64,000 bases of DNA from Rhizobium sp. BK196 (GTDB lineage: Bacteria > Pseudomonadota > Alphaproteobacteria > Rhizobiales > Rhizobiaceae), in the NCBI RefSeq assembly GCF_014193255.1, contig NZ_JACHZB010000001.1, positions 962,018-1,026,017 of the forward strand, written 5' to 3'. Below, one piece after another: positions 55,026 to 64,000 of the stretch (position 1 is the stretch's first letter; the number at the start of each line of letters is the position of its first letter). The notes below the pieces were generated by a model, which searched no databases, was not told the origin of the DNA, and saw only the letters and a list, made by a program, of their open reading frames with translations. The position numbers were made by a program, and so were the translations under genes.

Positions 55026-55054
55026 CCTGTGGCTTCAGCGTCTGATTTCTCAGT

Positions 55055-56440
55055 TCAGCACGGTTCAGCTAGTGTCTTCGATGATTTCGCTGCCGTCATG
55101 GGTGGGCAGGGATCGATACCTCGCCGCTCGTGATTGAGCGTCGCGGTCGCTCTGAACTTTGCTGTCTCGAATGCCCTTGCATTGTAGCTCACGGCGAAGG
55201 TTGTCCTCGGTACGTGATCTGTCGCACTTAGAAGCATCAAGGCACCGCTCTTGGGAGTCGACGGAACTTCCGACAAGGCCGCAATCGCATCCGGCAGCGG
55301 AGCAATCGAAGCCGTGACGATCTCGTCTGTCTCATTGGGAATTGCCTCGCGCTGCGCGAACGTCGGCAGCGGGATTTTCTCGTCGGCGGACGCTGTAACG
55401 TCCCCCGTACCAGTAGCGGTGTCGGAAATGAGGTCGTTCAGCGCCTGGGACCCCGGCGGCATTTTGGAGGGCACCAGACTTGTCAGCAGAATGCTTTCAG
55501 GAGGACGCGCGGAAGGGACTGGCGCTTTGATCAGGGCAAGCGAGCTATCAGGACCTGCCACAAGAGCCGTCGCCTCTTTCGCGGCAGGCGCAGGCAATGC
55601 TTCGGTCGCCTGCGACCTGGCATCACCTTGTTCCTTTGCATCCCGATCCCCGAACAGGTTGCTCAACATGCTGCCTCTCGACCGCTTCGCGTCCTGGGCG
55701 GCACTGGCAATCTCAACTGACGCGACTGAGCCTCGACGCTTGTATTCGGCTACTGCGAACGCATATCCAGGAAGAGTTCTGCCGTCGCTCGCGATATGAA
55801 GTGTCTTGCCGTCAGGGAACAGTCTGGCCAGCTCCTGATAGCTCATTCGGGGCCAAGCTCGAATTCGACCAACATCGACATGGACGAATGGGGAGCCGGA
55901 GGTCGGATAATACCCTACGCCCCCGCCCTGCATCTGCATCGCAAGGCCGCGAAGTGTGGCAAGCTTCACCCCAGGGATGAAGAAATCGATTGCCTTGCCC
56001 TGTGTATGCTGACTTTCCTTGGCGACGCCCGAAGACCGGGTGCGGAGCATGGCATTGGTACCAGGCGACCGATATCCGGAAACGACGTTGATGTAGTCCG
56101 TAGCCCCACTTCGCCTGTACATTTCCCATACGATGTCGAACAGGCGCGGGTCCATGTTGATGGTTTTGTTCTGGCGCCAATCACGCAAGAAACCATTGAG
56201 CTGTTTCAGGCCATAGGGATCAAAGACGCCATTTCGCTTGAACGTAATAATCGCCCGTTCGCCTGTATGGCCGAAGTAGAGCTTTAATGAACGCTCTTCG
56301 GCAGCAACGCCTGCTGCGGAAAGGCTCCATACAGCGCTGGCACACCCGAGAGCCGCACAAGTTCTTATTGTCATGCGTCTCACAAGATCGAATGTCGTGC
56401 CCGGCACCCGATCTGCGTTTCGCCACGTAACACTGAACAA
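55055..56440 (-). CDS. DUF882/M15-like murein endopeptidase (MepK/YcbK family)
   Basis: A 461-aa protein. The start is assigned to a TTG at 56440 because GGAGGAG lies 6 bases upstream and rhizobial homologues begin at that point; a TTG 11 codons earlier has no such site. After a signal-type helix, residues 49-205 hold the DUF882 domain with GYRSPGTN, the zinc motif SQHTQGKAIDFF (His145, Asp152) and PFVHVD (His187). E. coli MepK cuts peptidoglycan crosslinks. The C-terminal half is low-complexity (Ser/Ala/Pro-rich). Probably a cell-wall enzyme. Confidence 0.84.
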   Translation of the reverse strand: MFSVTWRNADRVPGTTFDLVRRMTIRTCAALGCASAVWSLSAAGVAAEERSLKLYFGHTGERAIITFKRNGVFDPYGLKQLNGFLRDWRQNKTINMDPRLFDIVWEMYRRSGATDYINVVSGYRSPGTNAMLRTRSSGVAKESQHTQGKAIDFFIPGVKLATLRGLAMQMQGGGVGYYPTSGSPFVHVDVGRIRAWPRMSYQELARLFPDGKTLHIASDGRTLPGYAFAVAEYKRRGSVASVEIASAAQDAKRSRGSMLSNLFGDRDAKEQGDARSQATEALPAPAAKEATALVAGPDSSLALIKAPVPSARPPESILLTSLVPSKMPPGSQALNDLISDTATGTGDVTASADEKIPLPTFAQREAIPNETDEIVTASIAPLPDAIAALSEVPSTPKSGALMLLSATDHVPRTTFAVSYNARAFETAKFRATATLNHERRGIDPCPPMTAAKSSKTLAEPC

Positions 56441-56536
56441 GGTGCGCTCCTCCAGTCCGCAGCGCAAAGTCAATGCTCGCGGCTAAACTCGATAAATCAT
56501 GGCCTCCTATTGTTAACGAGCATGGTCAAAAAATGG

Positions 56537-58297
56537 TTAATTCCAGGCCGTGCTCCCGTTTGGCTCCCCACGTGGGCGCGCACACAGATGAAGCGTCCTT
56601 GAATAGAACCCGTACTGCGCCTCGTTGCTCGATATGCTGAGGACGGACGTCTTCGACAGTTCGCTGTCGAAGAGCGAGAACAGCATCTTCCGGTCATCCT
56701 CATTGAGGTGACACAGGGCTTCGTCGCTGACGACCCATTGGGGTCTGTGAACGAGAAGCCGGGCGAAGGCAAGATGCTGCTGCTCGTCGACCGTCAGATC
56801 CTTGTCCCATCGAGCAACGCGGTCGAGGGAAGAGACAAGATGGTCGAGGTTCGTTCGTCTCAGTGCACGAGCGAATTCCTTCTCCTCAAAGGCGGAAGGT
56901 TCGGAGGGGTACGCCAGAACCTCCCTCAAGGATCCGGGCGGCACGTATGATCTCTGCGGAAGGAAGATGGTGGTCGTCTTTGCAGGCCGGCGCAGTAGGC
57001 CGGTGCCCCACGGCCAGAGCCCGGCGAGCGCACGGAACAACGTGCTCTTTCCTGCACCCGGCCTGCCGATAATAAGGACGCGCTCTCCCGGCTGGAGCGC
57101 CACCTTCGATTCCTCAAGGAAAATCGCGCGGTCAGCCATGTCGATGACAATATCCTCGATAACAAGCGTCGGTTCGTTTTCCAGCACGGCGATGCGGTTC
57201 TGCGACGGAGCGGCCTGGTCCAGTGCGAGGAGCGCCTGGCGCAGGTCCATAACGCGCTGAAGCGTGGCCAGCCAGTCTGCTATGTTGCCGATATTGTCGA
57301 CGTACCACCGCAGAGCCTGCTGAACCTGATTGAAGGCTCCGACGACCATCATCAGCTCCCCGAAGGTGAGCTGGCCGCCGAAATATCCTGGCGCGGCGAC
57401 GACAATCGGGGCCACGGCCGCGAACCATCCGTATCCTGCCGTAACGCCTGTCAGCCGTGTCGTCACGTTGGCGAGCCGCCGCGTGACGCCGATCACGCCC
57501 TCGAATTCGCGTTCAAGCCGTTTCCGTTCGCCTTCTTCGCCGCCGGAGAGCGCGATGCCGTCCCTGGATTCGCTCGCCTGCATAAGTCCGAATCGGAATT
57601 CCGCCTCACTGGCATAGCGGGTTGCATTGAGACCTGTCAGCGGACGACCAAGGCGCCAGCTCAGCCACGACCCCGACGCCGCATAGATCAGGGCCGCCCA
57701 GACCATAAAACCTGGAATGTGGAAGCTGCGTCCGCCGACTTCGAACATGAAGCCGCGGGAGAGCAGCCACAGTACGCCGACGAAGCTCAACAGCAGCAGC
57801 GTGGACTGGAAGATGCCGACGGCAAGGGCCACTGTGAGCTCAGTGAGGCGTCTGGCATCCTCTTGAACTCTTTGGTCGGGATTGCTGCCGACCGGGCCTG
57901 CGCCTTCAAGAAGCACGGCCCTTCGGGGTAAGAACCACTGAGCCAGCAGATCGCGGGTGAGGCAGTCACGCAAGGCGATCTTCGTCCCCTGATCGAACCA
58001 TGTCTGCGCGATGTTCAGGGAAATGAGAACCCCGGCGACGACGACAAAGACGACGAGCTGGTGACCGAACGAGGCAAGATCCCTGTTTCTGAGCGCGTCG
58101 AAAAAGGGCTCGTTCCAGGCGTTCAGCCGAAGCTGGCCGATTGTGGTCGCACCGACGATGAAAGCCAAACCGAGGGCGAGCAGAAGAAGTTTGTAGCGCC
58201 CCGGCGAGCTACGGACAGCGTCGCTGTAAGCCCGGAACTGTCGCGCTGCTCTGGGCATACTGGCGGTGGATGGGAGTAAAGACTGGTCCTGAGACAT
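56537..58297 (-). CDS. BacA-like ABC transporter (SbmA_BacA membrane domain fused to ATPase)
   Basis: A 586-aa half-transporter. Residues 1-370 are the SbmA/BacA-type membrane domain (RLNAWNEPFFDALRNRDLASF, RWRLGRPLTGLNATRY-type block) and 378-572 the ATPase. Walker A GRPGAGKST (411-419), Q-loop Gln448 and Walker B WVVSDEA (521-527) are intact. The signature is LTVDEQQ instead of LSxGxQ, and the H-loop position reads SSNEAQ with no His, so ATP hydrolysis may be impaired. It is the last gene of the right-hand copA operon and follows the MFS gene. Confidence 0.85.
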   Translation of the reverse strand: MSQDQSLLPSTASMPRAARQFRAYSDAVRSSPGRYKLLLLALGLAFIVGATTIGQLRLNAWNEPFFDALRNRDLASFGHQLVVFVVVAGVLISLNIAQTWFDQGTKIALRDCLTRDLLAQWFLPRRAVLLEGAGPVGSNPDQRVQEDARRLTELTVALAVGIFQSTLLLLSFVGVLWLLSRGFMFEVGGRSFHIPGFMVWAALIYAASGSWLSWRLGRPLTGLNATRYASEAEFRFGLMQASESRDGIALSGGEEGERKRLEREFEGVIGVTRRLANVTTRLTGVTAGYGWFAAVAPIVVAAPGYFGGQLTFGELMMVVGAFNQVQQALRWYVDNIGNIADWLATLQRVMDLRQALLALDQAAPSQNRIAVLENEPTLVIEDIVIDMADRAIFLEESKVALQPGERVLIIGRPGAGKSTLFRALAGLWPWGTGLLRRPAKTTTIFLPQRSYVPPGSLREVLAYPSEPSAFEEKEFARALRRTNLDHLVSSLDRVARWDKDLTVDEQQHLAFARLLVHRPQWVVSDEALCHLNEDDRKMLFSLFDSELSKTSVLSISSNEAQYGFYSRTLHLCARPRGEPNGSTAWN

Positions 58298-58364
58298 GGT
58301 GCTTAGATCTGGATGGCCTGGATCCGGTTGATGAAGAGGACGTGTGCGGCTTCGGAGGCGCCGG

Positions 58365-59684
58365 TCACGACCGATCTCCGCTTGCCGACTTCGTTGTGGA
58401 TGGCACGGCAGTAGAAGAGACTGATGACTGTTGGTCATTCGAGACCAGCAGCCGAGGAATACCAACGCTTGCGACGAGTCCTCCAAGAACGGCCACCGCC
58501 GTCAGCGTGAAGGATGCATTCGGCACGAGCGTCAGGTTGAAGAGAACACCTCCGGCTGCCGACCCGGCGGCCTGACCGAGACTGGCGGACGCGGTCTGCC
58601 AACCGAGCTCGACGCCCTGCCGTTCTCCGGCACTCATCGAAATCCAGTAGGTGACAACTGGAGAAAGAACGCCGGCGCTGGCCGCGATCACGGCCACCAC
58701 GACGGTCATGCTGATTTCTGACAATGCGAAGGGAACAGCAGCAACGCCTGCAGCAAGTATCGCCAGCGCCGGCGTCAGGAGCCAGCGCGTAGCCTCCGGC
58801 CTGACGAGCGGTGAAAAGACGACCGACTGCGCAACCAGCATCACAAAGCTGCATTCGGTAAACATCAGCCCTAGCCGATAGGTGCTCATACCAAGGCTCT
58901 CAATGCCGCGCAGAGACAGGCCCACCTCAAACGCCCCTACAGCCAAGGCGGTCACAAAGGAGACCGCCAGCAGGCGAGGCAGTGCGGCCCGGCCTCCCAT
59001 CCCTCTCGCATCCTGCCTTCGAACCGAGCCACGCGCCACCTTGCCGGGCACGAATGACAGGATGAGGAAGGCCACCACAACCGCGAAAGCCGAAGTAGCG
59101 AAAAATGGTGAACGGGAAACCGCCGCCTCGCCGAGGCCCGGCAAAGCGATGCGGACGCCGGAGACGATGAACCCTCCCATCATCGGCCCGACAAGGAAGC
59201 CACTGGCTCCCGCGATGTTCAAAAGCGCGAACCGATGGGCTCGCCATTCCTTCGTCGGAGCACGGTCTCCGACCGCGTAGGCGGCCGGCGCGATCGCGGA
59301 GGCGAACGCGCCATTGAGGAACCGACCGAGATAAAGCGTCGGTAGCGTTTCCGCCATGGCGAACAGCGCCAGGGTGGAGGCAAAGCCCGCCAGTCCGGCG
59401 ACGATCATTGGACGTCGCCCGTACTTATCCGCCAGCCGTCCCCACAACGGAGCGAATAGGAATAGCGCAAGAGTGTAGATTCCCGTGAGCACGCCGGTAT
59501 GCCGCGACAGGACGGCCGTGTCCGATGAGTCCACAATCCTGGCGATCGTGGACGGGAGGATCGGCAGCAGGAATCCATAGCCGAGGGCGATCGCGAACAT
59601 CGCCAGCAGCAACGCCGCCATTGATCGCGTCCGCAACGGCCGAAAGGCAAACTCGTCGATCCTCTTGGTCATGGTCAGGGACAC
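58365..59684 (-). CDS. MFS drug/efflux transporter
   Basis: A 439-aa protein with about twelve transmembrane helices, typical of the TetA/MdtG-type DHA1 family: motif A LWGRLADKYGRRPMIVAG, motif C region GFLVGPMMGGFIV. The start is a GTG directly after the TAG of the EF-hand gene, with GGGG upstream, so the two are translationally coupled; an in-frame ATG four codons later is possible. Substrate unknown. Confidence 0.85.
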   Translation of the reverse strand: MSLTMTKRIDEFAFRPLRTRSMAALLLAMFAIALGYGFLLPILPSTIARIVDSSDTAVLSRHTGVLTGIYTLALFLFAPLWGRLADKYGRRPMIVAGLAGFASTLALFAMAETLPTLYLGRFLNGAFASAIAPAAYAVGDRAPTKEWRAHRFALLNIAGASGFLVGPMMGGFIVSGVRIALPGLGEAAVSRSPFFATSAFAVVVAFLILSFVPGKVARGSVRRQDARGMGGRAALPRLLAVSFVTALAVGAFEVGLSLRGIESLGMSTYRLGLMFTECSFVMLVAQSVVFSPLVRPEATRWLLTPALAILAAGVAAVPFALSEISMTVVVAVIAASAGVLSPVVTYWISMSAGERQGVELGWQTASASLGQAAGSAAGGVLFNLTLVPNASFTLTAVAVLGGLVASVGIPRLLVSNDQQSSVSSTAVPSTTKSASGDRS

Positions 59685-60113
59685 CTATTGCCCCCAAAAC
59701 ACCTGCATTTCCTCCGGCGTGACCTTGCCATCCTTGTTGGCGTCCACACTGTCGAAGATCCGCTTGTGGATGGCCGTCACCTCCTCGAAGGACAGCGCGC
59801 CATCTCCGTCGGTATCGGCGACCGCGAACATGATCTTCATCATCTGTCCGCGCATCCCCATCGGCGGCATGCCGCCCATCATGCCGGGCTGCATCATGCC
59901 ACGCCCCATCATCCCGCCCGGCATCATGTCGGGGCCGGGCATGGCCCCCTGGCTCCGTCCGGTCATCCCCTCTGTTCCCGGCTCCGGCGTCGCCTGCGTC
60001 GAATTCGCGGGATGATGGAGATCTCCCTCGCTCGTCTGCGCGAGGGCGAGCCCTGAACTGCCGACGGCGATCGCTGCGGCCAGCAGGACCGCGCTCGGAA
60101 TTCTTGTTCTCAT
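59685..60113 (-). CDS. exported Met-rich EF-hand protein
   Basis: A 142-aa protein with a signal peptide (ending ALA near residue 25). Residues 57-95 are a Met/Gly/Pro-rich segment with about fifteen Met residues in MM pairs (PDMMPGGMMGRGMM), typical of Cu(I) binding. The C-terminal half holds two EF-hand loops, DTDGDGALSFEE (100-111) and DANKDGKVTPEE (124-135), which bind Ca2+. It could be a dual-metal periplasmic sensor or store. It is coupled to the MFS gene and follows copA by 96 bases. Confidence 0.8.
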   Translation of the reverse strand: MRTRIPSAVLLAAAIAVGSSGLALAQTSEGDLHHPANSTQATPEPGTEGMTGRSQGAMPGPDMMPGGMMGRGMMQPGMMGGMPPMGMRGQMMKIMFAVADTDGDGALSFEEVTAIHKRIFDSVDANKDGKVTPEEMQVFWGQ

Positions 60114-60209
60114 GTCGCTTCTCCTTGGTTTGGTCTCTATTCGTACCTTGCCCCGTAAGCGGGACCGGCGGTTTCGAAGTCGTGTTCGGCGGTGGCGCCG
60201 CCGAACAGC

Positions 60210-62424
<2,215 letters not shown>

Positions 62425-62432
<8 letters not shown>

Positions 62433-63102
62433 GGACGGCTCCTCCCTGATGGGTGCCGGCTGTATTCGTTCCGCGGCCGAACTTTGGAACGAACCGGGGA
62501 ACTACCCTCGCATAGGCGTCCCAAGCGGTTCCGAATTCGGCCCGCGAAGCCTCTTCCTCCCTCTTCGCCAGGCGCACATAGATCCAGACGAGAACCGGGA
62601 ACATGGCGAGCGTCACCAGGGTCGGCCATTGCAGCAGGAACCCGATCATGATTATCACGAAGGCGTCGTATTGCGGGTGCCGGACACGGGCGTATGGCCC
62701 CGTGATCGCCAGGCGGTGCTCGCGCTGCGCGGCGTAGAGCACATGCCAGCTCGAGGCGAGCAGCCAGAAACCGGCGATGATCAGCACGTTGCTTGCGAGA
62801 TGGAACGGCCCGAAATGCGGGTTGACCCGCCAGCCGAACATCATCTCCGGCAGGTGGCCGGCGTCGTGCGAGAAGAAGTCGACGCCCGGAAACTGCTGCC
62901 CGAGCCAGCCGGACAGCAGGTATATGGTCAGCGGGAAGCCGTACATCTCCGTGAAGAGCGCGATGATGAAAGCGGAAAAGGCGCCGAGCGAACGCCAGTC
63001 GCGTTTCGCTTCGACCTTCGTGAAGCTCGCGGCAAAAACGATGAACACTACGGAATTGATGATCACCAGGCTCCAGAGCCCGTAGGCCGGGGTCTCAGAC
63101 AT
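62425..63102 (-). CDS. ICMT/NnrU-like isoprenylcysteine methyltransferase-family membrane protein
   Basis: A 225-aa inner-membrane protein with about five helices. The segment [27 protein letters not shown] is the signature of the isoprenylcysteine carboxylmethyltransferase-like family (PEMT/ICMT). Such genes frequently sit beside copper and heavy-metal ATPase genes with unknown function. GAGGAGG precedes the ATG. It overlaps DUF2933 at its start and copA at its end, each by 8 bases. Confidence 0.82.
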
Positions 63103-63346
63103 GGTCGACCTCCTCAGTCTTATGTTGGTTCGTGCCGGTCCCATGACCGGCATGGTCGTGACCGCCGTGGCCGTGATGCATGAACAGATGCATCAGCGGG
63201 CAGGCCAGGATCAGGAGCCACGGCAGGATGCCGAGGACATGCACGCGGTGCTCGTAGGCGATGAGCGCCAGAGCGATCGCGGCAAAGGCGAAGAAGACGG
63301 TCCGGCTATAGCTACTCCAGGCCGATGGAGGATGATTGTCGTTCAT
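63095..63346 (-). CDS. DUF2933 small membrane protein
   Basis: An 83-aa protein with one or two helices (TVFFAFAAIALALIAYEHRVHVLGILPWLLILACPLMHLFMH) followed by a His/Gly-rich tail (HHGHGGHDHAGHG). This is the DUF2933 family of small membrane proteins found in copper-resistance operons. The His-rich tail may gather copper at the membrane. GAGG lies 7 bases before the ATG. It overlaps the ICMT-like gene by 8 bases. Confidence 0.83.
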   Translation of the reverse strand: MNDNHPPSAWSSYSRTVFFAFAAIALALIAYEHRVHVLGILPWLLILACPLMHLFMHHGHGGHDHAGHGTGTNQHKTEEVDHV

Positions 63347-63401
63347 GAGGATGCCTCGTTCGATTGAGTTCGGGAAAGGCTTCGCGGTCATTGAAACCGC
63401 G

Positions 63402-64000
63402 TCAGCCGATGCCGTCATATGTCACGTAGGCCATCATGCCCGACGCCATATGGTAGAGGTGGTGGCAGTGCAGCGGCCAGCGGCCGGGATTGTCGGCGTC
63501 GAAGGCCAGGACGACGCTTGCCATCGGCGGTACCAACACGGTGTCCCGCACGGCGCCCGCGACCGGCGTCCCGTTGATGCCGATCACCTGGAAATGATGC
63601 CCGTGCAGGTGCATCGGATGCGCCATCATCGATGCGTTGGTGATCGCCACCTCGATCCGCTCGTCGCGCTTGACGACGAGACCGTCCGCGCCTTCGATGC
63701 CCCAGGTGTACGCAGCCATATCGCCCGTCAGCGAAAGCTCGAAGCGGCGGTCTGCCGCGCGCGCCGCCGCCGGGTTGACCGGACGCAGCCGCTGTTCGAG
63801 ATCGAGTCCGAGGACTGGCCCTTTCGCATGGCCCTCGACCGCAAGCTTGCGGACGGCTGCGCCCAAAGTGGCAAGGACGATGCCGGTCCGCTCCGATGCT
63901 CCCTCCCGAAGGGCAAGGATCGGAAACGCACCACCTTCCCTCGGCAGGCTCAGGCGGATGTCGAGGCGCTGGCCCATGGAGACAGGGAAGGACGCCCCCG
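63402..64000 (-). CDS. CopA-type multicopper oxidase, C-terminal part (gene runs off the window)
   Basis: The gene enters from the right edge, so about 199 codons of its C-terminal end are visible. The last cupredoxin domain is intact: HPMHLHGH followed by HCHHLYHMASGMM, with the type 1 Cys, His and Met. It is the CopA/PcoA-like periplasmic copper oxidase type and differs from the smaller oxidase at 50.8 kb. It begins the operon that continues with DUF2933, the ICMT-like gene and copA. Confidence 0.88.
   Translation of the reverse strand, partial: GASFPVSMGQRLDIRLSLPREGGAFPILALREGASERTGIVLATLGAAVRKLAVEGHAKGPVLGLDLEQRLRPVNPAAARAADRRFELSLTGDMAAYTWGIEGADGLVVKRDERIEVAITNASMMAHPMHLHGHHFQVIGINGTPVAGAVRDTVLVPPMASVVLAFDADNPGRWPLHCHHLYHMASGMMAYVTYDGIG

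Noticed and set aside
60140..60175. Possible CueR-like box (ACCTTGCC ... GCGGGACCGG) between copA and the EF-hand gene
   Set aside because: On the relevant strand there is no -35/-10 pair with a 19-base spacer and the dyad is imperfect.

Overview
The window reads as a chromosomal (or chromid) segment of a fast-growing rhizobium, most likely Rhizobium or a close Rhizobiaceae relative. The reasons are a eukaryotic-type glutamine synthetase II gene (glnII) behind a -24/-12 promoter with a DUF2735 gene diverging from it, a bacA gene, a bdhA-xdhA-xdhB-xdhC cluster like the S. meliloti bdhA-xdhA2-xdhB2 operon, a RIME-like palindrome, and high-GC coding DNA throughout. I see no rRNA, tRNA, CRISPR array, transposase or phage gene.

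Bases 1-45475 look like ordinary rhizobial backbone, mainly catabolism and transport: an aminotransferase tail, secreted hydrolases, an HD-GYP phosphodiesterase, a Liv-type binding protein, adenine deaminase (ade), a GH13 alpha-glucosidase, a five-gene peptide ABC operon (oppABCDF) and a 2-keto-3-deoxygluconate kinase. Then come glnII, a GT4 glycosyltransferase, an esterase with a divergent OhrR-like regulator, der with a YfgM-like partner, nnrU, a polysaccharide deacetylase, bacA, an MFS/PadR pair, a TetR/Rid pair, a greA-family gene, map, an LLM oxidoreductase, an ECF sigma factor with its DGPF partner, and glpK. From 33.8 to 44.2 kb lies a purine/ketone-body block (bdhA, xdhABC, LysR, puuD, guaD); with ade at 4.1 kb it covers adenine and guanine to hypoxanthine/xanthine, urate and 5-hydroxyisourate. 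lldD closes the backbone.

From about 45.5 kb to the right edge the content changes to a copper-handling island. A leftward group encodes a c-prime-type cytochrome, a 16-cysteine Csp-like bundle, a DUF305 protein and a Cys-rich exported protein. A rightward group encodes an exported His/Cys protein, a small lipoprotein, a TolC-type lipoprotein, a compact Tat-exported multicopper oxidase, a cupredoxin, a CusF-like chaperone and a class III nucleotide cyclase. This rightward group sits behind a promoter with a 19-bp spacer that matches CueR/HmrR-controlled copper promoters. A second leftward operon enters from the right edge: CopA-type multicopper oxidase, DUF2933, ICMT-like protein, P1B copper ATPase, Met-rich EF-hand protein, MFS pump and a BacA-like ABC transporter. 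No RND pump (CusAB) and no copper regulator gene is present in the window.

The most noteworthy points are: the copper promoter at 48490-48520; a periplasmic copper module with a TolC lipoprotein but no RND pump; a nucleotide cyclase beside it; a BacA-like ABC protein with degraded ATPase motifs plus a decayed sequence fragment similar to its 3' end; a triple ATACG-N3-CGTAT operator around the Rid promoter; and the sigma-54 promoter of glnII with an NtrC-like site and a 24-bp tandem repeat upstream.
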